Positions 52,201-59,825 of a DNA stretch of 64,000 bases are shown piece after piece. This DNA is from an uncultured Clostridia bacterium (GTDB lineage Bacteria; Bacillota; Clostridia; TANB77; CAG-508): positions 310,001-374,000 of the forward strand of contig OV788638.1 of assembly GCA_928721565.1 (NCBI GenBank), given 5' to 3'. The position numbers and the translations under genes are program-made. Numbering within the stretch: the stretch's first letter is position 1; the number at the start of each line of letters is the position of its first letter. The notes under the pieces were generated by a model. The model made no database searches. It was not told the origin of the DNA and worked only from the letters and a program-made list of their open reading frames with translations.

Positions 52201-53644
52201 ATGTCATATTTTTGCCTTCAAATACAATTGCTATGTTTCTTGGTGTTTTTTCTACTTGTCTTTCAAAATATCTTATAAATGGAATATTTTTATCATAATC
52301 AAGTTCTGTTTTATTAAATTCTTTAATTATTTTTTCTTTTTCTTTTGGAGTAACAATTTCTATATCTTTTAAGTTTATATTTTCTTTTGATACTATCTGA
52401 CTAATTATATTTAATATCCTTTGATGCGTTTCTTCTATGTCTTTTGAATGATATATACTTGTTTTATAATCATATGCAATATTTAAACTTCCAGTATCGT
52501 TCAAATCATATATTTGTATGTCCATGTTTTCTGCACAGCATCCATTAAATGTCCACTCTGTTTCATATGGTATATTTCCTTCGTTTTGTTTTGCATTTGT
52601 TATTTGATATGATAATAAAATATTATATAAATTTGGAATGTTATTATCCTTTTTTCTTAATTCCTCTAGTAAACATTGATATGAATATTTTTGATGTTTT
52701 AACATATCTATAGAATCTGTTGCTATATTTTTTACAAATGTTTTAAAGTCTAGTTTTTCGTCCATATGAATTTTAAATGGTGCCATATTTATGAACATTC
52801 CTGCTGCTTGTTTTTCTTTAAAATTCGTTCTGTTTAATATTGGCGTTCCTATAACAAATTCATCTAAATTTGAAATTTCCCCTATATATATTGCATAAAC
52901 AGCCATAAAGAAATTATATAGAGATATTCTATTTTCCTTACAGTATTCTTTTATTTTTATAACATCGTTTTCTTTTATTTCATATTGTTGCCTTTTTCCT
53001 CTTGGATTGCTTACATCTATCTTATCTTTTTTACTTCCCGGTATTGTTGCTACTTCTGGTATTATTTTAAAGTTTTCAATCCAGTATTGTTTGTCTTTAT
53101 TAAATTTTTCACTTTTTTGGTATTCTTGTTCAGATTTAATATAGTCTATATAAGAATATATAGCCTTTGTTTCAATTTCTTTATTTTGTTTTAGTTCTGA
53201 ATATGCTTTGATAATGTCATTACAAATAAGCGCAAGTGTCCACGCATCTGAAATCAAATGGTGTATATTAAGCGTAAAAGCCCCTTTACCATCTGAAAAT
53301 TTAAAGATATAAAATTTAAATAATTTTGAATTTTCTAATTTAAATATTGTTCTTACAATTTTTTCTCGTTCTTTTTCTAATTCTTTTTCGCTCGCGATAT
53401 TAATAGTGCATATCTGTATTTTTTCTCTTTCAGATAGCACCTGTTCAACATTTCCATCTCTTAATCTAATTTCTAACCAGAAGTTGTCATGTTTTTGACA
53501 TACAATTCTTATGGCCTCTTCTAGTTTTTCGAAGTCAACTTTCTCTTGTATTACTGCAGTTCCACATATATTATTTACACTGCTTCCCATATAATACTGT
53601 TCTGTAACCCAGATTGATTTCTGAGCATTTGTTAAATTCCCCAT
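46220..53644 (-). CDS. Two-module nonribosomal peptide synthetase with terminal reductase (C-A-T-C-A-T-R)
   Basis: 2,474 residues from the ATG at 53644 (AAAGGA upstream; a frame extension to 53689 is less likely). Approximate order: C1 1-430 (HHLISDAW at 128-135, HHxxxD kept), A1 455-945 (YTSGSTGTPKG near 595), T1 with LGGDS Ser near 988, C2 1065-1490 (HHIIMDG near 1170), A2 1510-2000 (YTSGSTGLPKG near 1635), T2 with LGGDS Ser near 2032, then an NAD(P)-binding thioester reductase (LLTGGTGFLG near 2107; YxxxK in YIRSKFEAE). The two A domains have nearly the same predicted pocket (by-eye codes DIFQMAGIFK and DIFQTAGVFK), so they should load similar, probably hydrophobic, residues. C1 as first domain suggests N-acylation. 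Release as an aldehyde is expected. No phosphopantetheinyl transferase or thioesterase is nearby. Confidence 0.93.
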   Translation of the reverse strand: MGNLTNAQKSIWVTEQYYMGSSVNNICGTAVIQEKVDFEKLEEAIRIVCQKHDNFWLEIRLRDGNVEQVLSEREKIQICTINIASEKELEKEREKIVRTIFKLENSKLFKFYIFKFSDGKGAFTLNIHHLISDAWTLALICNDIIKAYSELKQNKEIETKAIYSYIDYIKSEQEYQKSEKFNKDKQYWIENFKIIPEVATIPGSKKDKIDVSNPRGKRQQYEIKENDVIKIKEYCKENRISLYNFFMAVYAIYIGEISNLDEFVIGTPILNRTNFKEKQAAGMFINMAPFKIHMDEKLDFKTFVKNIATDSIDMLKHQKYSYQCLLEELRKKDNNIPNLYNILLSYQITNAKQNEGNIPYETEWTFNGCCAENMDIQIYDLNDTGSLNIAYDYKTSIYHSKDIEETHQRILNIISQIVSKENINLKDIEIVTPKEKEKIIKEFNKTELDYDKNIPFIRYFERQVEKTPRNIAIVFEGKNMTYKELNEKANSLAYELRKNGVTNNTIVGVMQERSFEMLIAILAVLKAGGSYIPIAPDYPNDRIEYMLEDSNASVLLTSDNNRIKTDKKIINIKDEKIYEKNKDDLKNISKPEDLSYLIYTSGSTGTPKGVMLKQQNLSNFYNSMKNTIEYLKDNDKHKILSITTVSFDIFAFETLMSLTRGLTVYLTNENEQKMTSEIERIIKENQVEIMQTTPSVMKFHLENTKNKNNIQSLKYIMLAGEPLSKVLVDNIKSMIPGVTIYNGYGPSETTIFSTIANVTTQEKITIGRPIHNTQIYILNKNGKVVPQGIVGELYISGDGVGKGYINKDDQTRANYIANPFNPGTIMYKVGDLGTFDENTEITCYGRIDNQVKIRGLRIELPEIEKQMLSIYNIADCVVVKKEINNKDALCAYYVENGPVDKNALRIALHAKLPEYMVPQYFVKISKMPHTPNGKVDRKVLPMPNLKEAEVTIVKPRNDMDKKLVRIIERMLHISKVSIEDTLLDLGGDSLTAITLSTKILSRFNVQINIKDILSNYTIKDISDYIQNNQEHDISKMKIARIKEQETYPLSSAQKRIYYNAKMIGNDNVVYNMPGGIIVDEILDIEKIKKVFNKIVERHEILRTIFTIQNDEIVQKVCKNVELEIPVYYNTEMEIPKIIKNFSKPFKLENSMLIRVEVNFIDNKSTMLLVDSHHIIMDGMSLNNLIIEFERLYNGEDLKRLPIQYRDYSVWENNYNNSEAINANEEYWINKFKDCEFAQLNLPYDYKLSANRSYKGSRITNVIEEKKFRRIERYAKKIGASPYMFFVTAFLVLLYKYTGQEEIILGSPIANRDRQETKRMLGMLVNNIVIRGKINENDTFTTLLEKMKEQVLNDLSNQPYPFDMLVKKLGVKMDNSRNPLFDVMFIYQNQEENVVKLNGKDVNILEIYNNIAKFNLSLEIKPKTHTINIEYCADLFRKETIINLFNHYMNTIEYIINNAESKIDDIEIISESEKDKILYKFNNTTMNYEKNKTIVELFEEQVEKTPENIAVVFEGKEITYKELNRKANQLARFLRENKKIKPNDIVGIMLPRSIELISTIIAVLKSGGCYIPIDPTYPEKRIEYMLENSSAKLLLTNSKLNDTISFKDKIIVQFEKNKIYELKDENLKNVNNSEDLSYIIYTSGSTGLPKGVMLKHKSLSNLCLYLNQKVEFLQDNCKYKNMASVTTASFDIFVFETLICLQKGLKIILANEDEQRIPQLLDKLISKNDVQLIQMTPSRMQIFLDNIKDMPNLSKLRYVTLAGEALPINLRDELLKLGVKKIYNGYGPSETTVFSTFTDVTEKPKINIGVPLANTQMYILDKNFKAVPIGVAGELYISGDGVGKGYLNREDLTKERYISNPYIQDSIMYKTGDVCKYDKNGQIYYLGRADNQVKIRGLRIELEEIENKMLEIPCIKKAKVIKQTIGNREIISAYYIASKRIRITELRKYLHDRIPNYMVPSYFTALDEFIYTPNGKIDKNALPIPSGILQSEKNKYVMPKTDLEVKLVSIWEEVLNTKPIGIEDDFFELGGDSILAMNLNIQLLKITNKITYADIFAYPTISQLAEKIENGIDKNNSEDYKDLNEQYKKIFEKNMIIPNKIEENIGSNMLLTGGTGFLGIHILDEFLKKEKNKVYVLVRKEPGLTVKEKLLNKLHYYFGEKHDKDIDNRIIIIQGEISKDGFGLKQEELFKLGNSIDIIVNSAAKVSHYGDYKEFYNTNVKSVEKIIDFAKAFDKKVFHISTLSVSGNALVDQYYMEQKFDKDINFYEDCFFIGQNLENVYIRSKFEAERKILDAILNGVDAYILRVGNLMPRLLDGKFQENIDENAYISRLKTFVKIGCIPEYLKDGYLEFTPIDSTAQAINKIIKYTQKENRIYHIFNHNHVYIEQILKNIKEIDIIDNAQFKQKIKKILKSSDSNILNTLLNDLDKDLNLNYNSNIKLKSDHSIKLLELYGFEWPKIGQNYINYILKLIKGE

Positions 53645-53697
53645 TTTCCTAACATCCTTTTTATACTTATATGATTGCGTATAATTCATACTCTCTT

Positions 53698-53726
53698 ATT
53701 GTAGCATCTTTTGACAAATTTTGCAA
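53698..53726 (-). promoter_or_regulatory. Promoter of the NRPS-kinase operon
   Basis: Minus-strand TTGCAA (53721-53726), 17 bases, TACAAT (53698-53703), about 45 bases before the chosen start. Confidence 0.6.
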
Positions 53727-53762
53727 TTTTTTTATATAAAATTTGTATTTTTTTACGTGAAA

Positions 53763-53791
53763 TTGTTGAAATTTGTAAATTTTATTATGAT
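53763..53791 (+). promoter_or_regulatory. Promoter of the HtrA-like gene
   Basis: TTGTTG (53763-53768), 17 bases, TATGAT (53786-53791). Confidence 0.5.
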
Positions 53792-53835
53792 TAATTTTGA
53801 TAAAATTGTTCCATAATAAATTCAGGGTGATTATT

Positions 53836-54942
53836 ATGTTAAAAAAAATCAAAAATCTAGCAATAATACTACTAGTTATCTGTGCCTTAATTATAATTGC
53901 ATACTATATATTTTCTACATATTCTAAAATTGACATTACACCAGAATATGAAGTAAAGCGTATTGAATCCACAGTTCCGGCACAAACTGTGGAAAACTCT
54001 ACTCAAGAAAGCAAAAGTGTTGCTGATATGTTAGAAACAGTTTCCAAAAGTGTTGTTGGAATTTCTAAAATAAAAACAAAGTCAAACTCAATTTTTTCTT
54101 CTAATAATATAAGCGAACTTGGTTTAGGTTCTGGCATTATTGTTTCTAGTAATGGTTATATTTTAAGTAATTGTCATGTAACTGGTGAAAAGTCAACCAC
54201 TTGCTACATCACTTTAGAAAATGGTTATACTTACGAAGGTTCAGTAGTTTGGTGTGATCCAGATTTAGATTTATCTATAACCAAAATTAACGCATCTAAT
54301 TTACCATTTGCAACAATCGGAGATTCTTCTGCCATAAAATCTGGCGAAACAGTTTATGCAATTGGGAACCCTATAGGATATGAATTCCGAAAAACTATTA
54401 CTTCTGGAATTATAAGTGCTACTAATAGAACAATTAAAATTGAAGAAAATGGATCTACTTCATATATGACTGATCTGATTCAAACAGATGCTTCCATAAA
54501 TCCAGGCAATAGTGGTGGTCCATTACTTTCTACAGCTGGCGAAGTCATTGGTGTTAATACAGTAAAAATAACATCAGCTGAAGGAATTGGTTGTGCTGTT
54601 CCTGCCAATGTAGTAAAACCCGTTATTGATAAATTTGTTGCAAATAATAAATTTGATGAACCTTATCTTGGAATTTATGCTTATGATAAAGAGGTCATCC
54701 CCTATCTAGCTTCTAGTTCTAATTTTACATCTGGAATATATGTTGTTTTAATTGCTGATGATAGTCCAGCTGTTTCTAGTGATATTCAAAAGGGTGATAT
54801 TATAACTTCTATTGATGGCAAACAAATTAACAATATGATTGAACTTAGAAAATACATTTATTCTAAAAATCCTGGTGATACTATTTCTATAAGTATTAGT
54901 CGTGGCTATATTACTAAGGCTCTTAATATCACATTAAAATAA
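53836..54942 (+). CDS. HtrA/DegP-like serine protease
   Basis: 368 residues: one N-terminal anchor helix (NLAIILLVICALIIIAYYIF), a linker, a trypsin-like domain with the triad His in LSNCHVTGEKS, Asp in DPDLDLSITKI and Ser in NPGNSGGPLLS, and one C-terminal PDZ domain (PYLGIYAYDKEV; SPAVSSDIQKGDIITSIDGKQ, read as two parts). Extracytoplasmic quality-control protease. The start at 53836 follows AGGGTG; the frame is open to 53797 without a ribosome site. Divergent from the NRPS operon. Confidence 0.92.
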   Translation: MLKKIKNLAIILLVICALIIIAYYIFSTYSKIDITPEYEVKRIESTVPAQTVENSTQESKSVADMLETVSKSVVGISKIKTKSNSIFSSNNISELGLGSGIIVSSNGYILSNCHVTGEKSTTCYITLENGYTYEGSVVWCDPDLDLSITKINASNLPFATIGDSSAIKSGETVYAIGNPIGYEFRKTITSGIISATNRTIKIEENGSTSYMTDLIQTDASINPGNSGGPLLSTAGEVIGVNTVKITSAEGIGCAVPANVVKPVIDKFVANNKFDEPYLGIYAYDKEVIPYLASSSNFTSGIYVVLIADDSPAVSSDIQKGDIITSIDGKQINNMIELRKYIYSKNPGDTISISISRGYITKALNITLK

Positions 54943-54981
54943 TTCAATTATTCTATAGGTTTAAAATAAATTTAAAAACAA

Positions 54982-55009
54982 AGAGGGTGTCCTAAAATAG
55001 GAACCCTCT
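54982..55009. terminator. Hairpin between the HtrA-like gene and the 55050 gene
   Basis: AGAGGGT and TCCTA pair with TAGGA and ACCCTCT around a short loop. T-rich exit (CTTTGTTTTT) on the minus strand, so it most likely terminates the 55050 gene; it may also stop HtrA transcripts. Confidence 0.65.
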
Positions 55010-55049
55010 ATGCCCCAAGACGCACAATGTTTGTCAAGGGAAAACTAAC

Positions 55050-55781
55050 TTACCTGATGATGGATTCCCAACGTACTTTCAGGGCATAGTCCTGAATTTC
55101 TTCACCGTTCGAAAACGGAACGAAGAGACCAGATTCAGTGTACCCAGCAGCACGCAGTTCGTTCAAAATCTTGTACCCTTTTGCAACGTAGGTCTTGCCA
55201 TTACGGTAAACAAATACCACGCGACCATTGTTGTAGCAAAAGTGTCCAAGGTTATCGCAGCTACAGTCCAAACAGCTCTGATTCATGATGGGATAGTATG
55301 TATCCTCAAAATAGAGGTGTTTTACCCTAACACCATTTTCAGGCATTTCAAAGCAGTTTGCGAGAATTTCTTCGCTGATAGAACCGATGCGACGTTCGTC
55401 ACAGTAGGATTCACAGTCAGAAACAAAATCTGCCTTGTACGACTGACGAGCCTTCTCGCGGAGAGAATTCCACTTGAACTGTTCAGCTTTAGGATAATCA
55501 CCATTACTAAACGGAACGTAGAAATACTTCTCACAGAAACCTGCGGAACGAAGGGAACGCATAGTGATACGTGTGTACGGTGTAACGAAGACCTCATTAT
55601 CGGAAACAAAGCAGACCGTTGAGTTATTCGTTGCATAGCAACCATTGAACTTCGGTGCCAGTTCCGAAATGTTGAGAGCTTCCTCCTGTGCGAACTGCGG
55701 GAAAACAGCAATCATGCCAGAATAAACCCGAACAGATCCTTCCTTCAAAGAATCCATTGCGATGATGTTGTTGTTAGCCAT
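55050..55781 (-). CDS. High-G+C protein of unknown function with an internal duplication (243 aa)
   Basis: I do not recognise it. Base composition (about 47% G+C by eye) and codon use (CGC, CTG, GTC, AAC, TTC) differ sharply from every neighbour, so it is probably recently acquired. Two related halves are visible: EVFVTPYTRITMRSLRSAGF, then YVPFSNGDYPKAEQFKWNSL, and later KTYVAKGYKILNELRAAGYT, then FVPFSNGEEIQDYALKVRWE. A CLDCSCDNLGHFC segment near 168-180 may bind metal. No signal peptide or membrane helix. AAGGAGG precedes the ATG, with a promoter and a 90-base leader upstream. It lies next to decayed mobile-element genes. Confidence 0.75.
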   Translation of the reverse strand: MANNNIIAMDSLKEGSVRVYSGMIAVFPQFAQEEALNISELAPKFNGCYATNNSTVCFVSDNEVFVTPYTRITMRSLRSAGFCEKYFYVPFSNGDYPKAEQFKWNSLREKARQSYKADFVSDCESYCDERRIGSISEEILANCFEMPENGVRVKHLYFEDTYYPIMNQSCLDCSCDNLGHFCYNNGRVVFVYRNGKTYVAKGYKILNELRAAGYTESGLFVPFSNGEEIQDYALKVRWESIIR

Positions 55782-55870
55782 TTTTTTATCCTCCTTAATA
55801 ATTATTGTTGTCGATCATCATGAAGCTCACGCTAACATGGAGATCATTTGTAAAAAATGGTTACATATAT

Positions 55871-55899
55871 AGTATAACACATTTTCATAAAAAATTCAA
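55871..55899 (-). promoter_or_regulatory. Promoter of the 55050 gene
   Basis: Minus-strand TTGAAT (55894-55899), 17 bases, TATACT (55871-55876). Confidence 0.65.
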
Positions 55900-55923
55900 A
55901 AGAGTCTGCGAACATAGTTTTTG

Positions 55924-56210
55924 TTATATGCTATTAAATAAAAATAAAGCAACTTTATTTTGTTCAGTTGTTTCCATTTCCATAAGTTTAGACATTGCAA
56001 AGTTGATATTAAAATATTTTCTTGAGCCAAAATTTATAAGTGTTGTTCTATATTCTTCATCAATATCTTTTAACATTTTATCAAATTTTTTATAGTTTTC
56101 TTTAGTATTGTATATAAGACCTGACCAATCGCTTTGGCTCATACATATAGCTAATTTATATCCATCTTATTTACCATATCTATTAAATATCTAACCTTAT
56201 CATTTTCCAT
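55924..56210 (-). pseudogene. Frameshifted small gene of the mobile element
   Basis: An ATG at 56210 with GGAGG about ten bases upstream opens MENDKVRYLIDMVNKMDIN and stops at once. The next frame, also without its own good ribosome site, continues DGYKLAICMSQSDWSGLIYN and runs to 55924 (ending MEMETTEQNKVALFLFNSI). The two read as one protein of about 95 residues broken by a small indel near 56160-56170. The family was not recognised. It follows the relaxase gene closely. Confidence 0.6.
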
Positions 56211-56228
56211 ATACTAATTACCTCCATA

Positions 56229-57479
56229 TTAAGTATCATTGTTTTTCCTTTTATTTTTGATTTGCTTGTTCTCATCTGGTATAGTTACTTTTCTGTAAAT
56301 ATTATTGGCAATTTCATTACCATTGCTGTCAAATATTCCATTTTTGTATAAGTCATCACTAATATATTTATATTTTTCATCTTTATCAAAACCAATTCTA
56401 TTTTGAAAATGTTTCATTAATTTATGCCAAAAGCCTTTAAATTTTTGTAGTTCTGTTTTTAACTTTTCTTTTTCAGTTTGTAATTTATCAATTATTTTCT
56501 CTTTAGTTGATAATTTGCTTTTTAAACTGCTAATTTCATTGTCTTTTAACTCTATTTCATATTTTAAAGAAGATACTTCTTTTATTGTTTTAAAAGTAGT
56601 ACGTTCAAAATCTTTAATAGCTACATTTAAGTCATTTACACTTCTAACTGTTTTAGTAGTATCTTTTACATCTTTAGTAAAATTTTTGATTTTTTCCACA
56701 TCTTCACTTGAAATAATCATATTATTTTTGTTTATTAGAGTGGGTTTTAAATTATCTAATATTTTATTTATATCTTTGTTTCTACCTTTTTGTTCTTCTT
56801 TTAGTTTAATTTCCATATCATAAAATTTATTAAAAGATTTTATACAAGCATTTCGCATTTTATCTTGTATCTCAGTTAGTGACTCTTTTGTAAATAGTTT
56901 ACTTTTTCCAACTTGTTTTTTCATTCCTATGGTACAATCTTCAATTACTGGAACACCAACAATGTGCATATGTGGAGAGGTTTCATCAAAATGAATAGTA
57001 GCAATTGCTATTTTGAAAGTTGGTACAATTTTAATTAAATCTTTTACTTGTTCATTATATACATCTATCATTTTTAACCTGTATTTTTTGTCTTTGTCTC
57101 TCCAAAAGTCCATATCTCCAAGTTCTATTATAATTTCACAAGCTATATCGTTTTGAGATTCGCATACCTTTTTGAAATAGTCTTTAATTTTTCTATCTTC
57201 GCGAGTTTGTTTATCATTATATTCTAATCGTGATTTTTCAAACTCATCTAAATATAATTGTTTAACATCATTTACAATATCATTAGTTCCATAAATTGTT
57301 CTAATTAATTCTCTTTGATTATCATAATCTCTTAAATTGTGTTTATTGACATCTGATAAATCTTTTGCATTTTGAATTGCATTATTAGACAGAGAAGTTG
57401 TACCAGATATATTTTCTTTTGCAACTTTCTCTGCTAATTTACTTTTATTTTTATCACTACCTAAGTGAAATGAATATGC
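56229..57479 (-). pseudogene. MobV-type relaxase lacking its start codon
   Basis: An open frame of 416 codons. AYSFHLGSDKNKSKLAEKVA and later ELGDMDFWRDKDKKYRLKM match the MobV (Pre/Mob) family, and HFDETSPHMHIVGVPV is its metal-binding relaxase motif. A long coiled coil follows (about 200-340), ending in a basic tail. Relatives begin MAYSFHLGS; here the codon before GCA is TTA, two codons after an in-frame TAA, and no ATG, GTG or TTG occurs until residue 123. The loss coincides with the end of the recombinase gene (stop 57479-57481). So it is either inactive or starts internally at 57113, which would drop the N-terminus. MobV proteins nick at oriT to mobilise elements. Confidence 0.8.
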
Positions 57480-59440
57480 TAATTCTTACTCCAATAAAAA
57501 CACCTCCTTGAAATTTCTTCGAAGAGAAAGGACTTTACTGGCTTAACACCTACTGAAATAGGAGTGGTATCTTTTGTATAAATTACACTTGTATTAGTTT
57601 CATCTGGTATATAATCAAAAGCTGTATTAATTTCTTGTATTTGAAAATTATCATCCTCGTTAATATAGAGTATTCCAAATTTATAAGTTTCCATTTTATT
57701 ATTTGGATCTAATTTATAATAATCATCTAAAGGAAATACTCTGACAATAACACTATTATCTTTTACGAAGTTAAAGTAGAACATTTGATTTTGTACATAG
57801 TATGTTGCCTCTGTAAAGTGAACATCATAGTATTGTTGTAATCTTACTATTATTTCGTCATATTCTTCTTCAGACAGATAATTACTAAATCGAACATTAC
57901 CAAGTACATTTCCAAATATAGCTGTTTTATTGGTATCTATATAACCTTTATAAAATAATTTCTGACATGGTTTGCAAATTGAATCTCTAAAATTAATTTG
58001 CTTTACTGCTATTACTGTACCTATAATATCTAATTCAATATCTTCAACATATCTCATTATTAAGTCAGCTTGTTCTTCTCGTGTATAATCTTTCCAAGTT
58101 CTAGTCCTTGCTTGATATTCTTTATCTAGTTTGATTTTATTTATAAAATCAATATCTCTTTTTAATAAAATATCTTTTGGTGTAAATTTTAGTTCTTCGG
58201 TGCAATCAGTAGTTTCTAATTTGTTTTGTAATTCCTCAATAGCATTTTCGACTATTTTCTTTTCTTCGTTATATTCTTTTAGTTCAAAAACTCCGTTAAT
58301 ATATGCTTTTTTTATTCTTTCTAGCTTATTATTTTGCTCTTTTATTTCTTTTTCTAATTGTTCTTTAGGCTCGTCAAATTTTTGCTTTATCATAGGCAAG
58401 AAGAATTGATTTACAACAGAGTCGTATTCTACTAACTCATTGATAAACTGGTTAAAATAATCATTTATAACTTTTTCTTTAAATTCAATCTTGCAGTCAT
58501 TGCAATAATAATAGAAGTAGGCATTACCATTTTTCTTTGTAGTTGCTTTTCCACCTAATATTCTGTTACATTTAGGACATTTCAATTTCTGTAAATATAG
58601 ATATGCCAATGTTCTTTGGTAACTTCTTGAATTTTTCTTTTTTTGTACTTGACAATCTTTCCACATTTCTTTTGATATAATAGGTTCTACAACATCTTCA
58701 TAATAGGTAGGGTGCTTTGTTCTTTTGCCGTGAACGAAATCACCTTTATATATTTCATTTTCAAGAATAGTAACAATAGTGGAATCTCGCCAATTATCTT
58801 TTCCCAATACTTTTTCTTCATTGAATAGATTACTTATTTTCTGATAAGAGTAGCCATTATAGTATAAATCAAATATTCTAACTACAATATCTTTCGTAGA
58901 ATAATCTATTACCAATCTTTTATCTTCGTGCTTATAGCCTAATGGAGCAACGTGAGGAATATGTCCCTGCTTAATTGCACCAGCCATACCAATTTTAGTT
59001 CTTTCACTTGTTCTTTCGATTTCATTTTGACTAACACTCATTAATAACCTTGAAATCATTTTACCATTTGCACTAGTTGTATTTATTTCATCATTTACAC
59101 AATCCAAATAAGCATCGTTTTCATCTAGAAATGTCATTAAATTTTCCCAATCATAAATACTTCTTGTTATTCTATCCAACTTTAAAGCAACAATAGTATT
59201 CATTTTTTTAGCTTTTATATCATCTTTTAATCTCTCAAATTCTGGTCTATGATTACCAGTCTTAGCACTAATTCCAGCATCTTGATAATAATCTATTATT
59301 TCATAACCTTTAAATTTACAAAAAGATTCTAATCTTTCTTTTTGTTCTGGAAGACTAAAACCTTCTCTTGCCTGGTCTTCTGTTGATACTCTCATATATA
59401 AGCCACATTTTTTCTTTTCATCTTTCAATTTATACACCAT
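57479..59440 (-). CDS. Large serine recombinase (integrase)
   Basis: 653 residues. N-terminal resolvase domain with catalytic Ser19 (CGLYMRVSTEDQAREGFSL; LKLDRITRS), a recombinase domain (ISNLFNEEKVLGKDNWRDST), a zinc ribbon (CPKC...CNDC, about 293-325), a coiled coil (350-410), then a long C-terminal region. Such enzymes integrate and excise phages and mobilizable elements between short att sites. The ATG at 59440 sits directly on the AAAGGA site; a TTG at 59428 has better spacing and may be the real start. Faces away from tRNA-Arg. Confidence 0.92.
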   Translation of the reverse strand: MVYKLKDEKKKCGLYMRVSTEDQAREGFSLPEQKERLESFCKFKGYEIIDYYQDAGISAKTGNHRPEFERLKDDIKAKKMNTIVALKLDRITRSIYDWENLMTFLDENDAYLDCVNDEINTTSANGKMISRLLMSVSQNEIERTSERTKIGMAGAIKQGHIPHVAPLGYKHEDKRLVIDYSTKDIVVRIFDLYYNGYSYQKISNLFNEEKVLGKDNWRDSTIVTILENEIYKGDFVHGKRTKHPTYYEDVVEPIISKEMWKDCQVQKKKNSRSYQRTLAYLYLQKLKCPKCNRILGGKATTKKNGNAYFYYYCNDCKIEFKEKVINDYFNQFINELVEYDSVVNQFFLPMIKQKFDEPKEQLEKEIKEQNNKLERIKKAYINGVFELKEYNEEKKIVENAIEELQNKLETTDCTEELKFTPKDILLKRDIDFINKIKLDKEYQARTRTWKDYTREEQADLIMRYVEDIELDIIGTVIAVKQINFRDSICKPCQKLFYKGYIDTNKTAIFGNVLGNVRFSNYLSEEEYDEIIVRLQQYYDVHFTEATYYVQNQMFYFNFVKDNSVIVRVFPLDDYYKLDPNNKMETYKFGILYINEDDNFQIQEINTAFDYIPDETNTSVIYTKDTTPISVGVKPVKSFLFEEISRRCFYWSKN

Positions 59441-59481
59441 CCTTTCGTTTGGATGATTTTTATATTGTTTTTAGACAACAA

Positions 59482-59516
59482 AAAAATCAACCAGATTTAA
59501 TTTTCTGATTGATTTT
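59482..59516 (-). terminator. Terminator after tRNA-Arg
   Basis: Stem AAAAATCAA-CAGA / TCTG-TTGATTTTT with one mismatch, T-runs on both strands; on the minus strand it follows the tRNA and precedes the recombinase gene. Confidence 0.75.
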
Positions 59517-59522
59517 TGTATC

Positions 59523-59549
59523 TATCTGTTTTATTAGTTCGAACAGATA
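59523..59549. repeat. 8-bp inverted repeat between tRNA-Arg and its terminator
   Basis: TATCTGTT at 59523-59530 and AACAGATA at 59542-59549. It could be a tRNA-processing hairpin or part of a recombinase attachment site. Confidence 0.4.
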
Positions 59550-59555
59550 CGTTAA

Positions 59556-59632
<77 letters not shown>

Positions 59633-59647
59633 ATCTGAACAATATCT

Positions 59648-59676
59648 ATTATACCGTTATTTCAGTGATTTTTCAA
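59648..59676 (-). promoter_or_regulatory. Promoter of tRNA-Arg
   Basis: Minus-strand TTGAAA (59671-59676), 17 bases, TATAAT (59648-59653). Confidence 0.7.
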
Positions 59677-59730
59677 GTTTTTTTTGAATTTTTTTAATTA
59701 TTTATCATAAATTTTTCCAATAAAAACTAT

Positions 59731-59759
59731 TTGTATTTTATGTTTACTCGTGATATAAT
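59731..59759 (+). promoter_or_regulatory. Promoter of the 59826 gene
   Basis: TTGTAT (59731-59736), 17 bases, TATAAT (59754-59759). Confidence 0.6.
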
Positions 59760-59825
59760 TAATATATGTTTGACAATATATTAAGTCAGCAGCCATATTA
59801 AAATATATAAAAGGAGGACTATATT

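Larger units (their letters stand above)
55924..59440 (-). mobile_element. Remnant of an integrative mobilizable element beside tRNA-Arg
   Basis: Serine recombinase, MobV relaxase and an accessory gene lie in one orientation just downstream of the 3' end of tRNA-Arg(ACG). Two of the three are damaged. The left boundary is uncertain; the high-G+C gene at 55050 may belong to it. I found no second copy of the tRNA 3' end that could mark the other attachment site. Confidence 0.6.

Noticed and set aside
53667..53852. 61-codon minus-strand frame upstream of the NRPS
   Set aside because: It overlaps the NRPS promoter region and the divergent HtrA leader, has no ribosome site and is AT-driven low-complexity sequence.
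55322..55711. 129-codon frame inside the high-G+C gene
   Set aside because: It is a shadow frame caused by the higher GC content; the 243-residue frame has the ribosome site and internal repeats.
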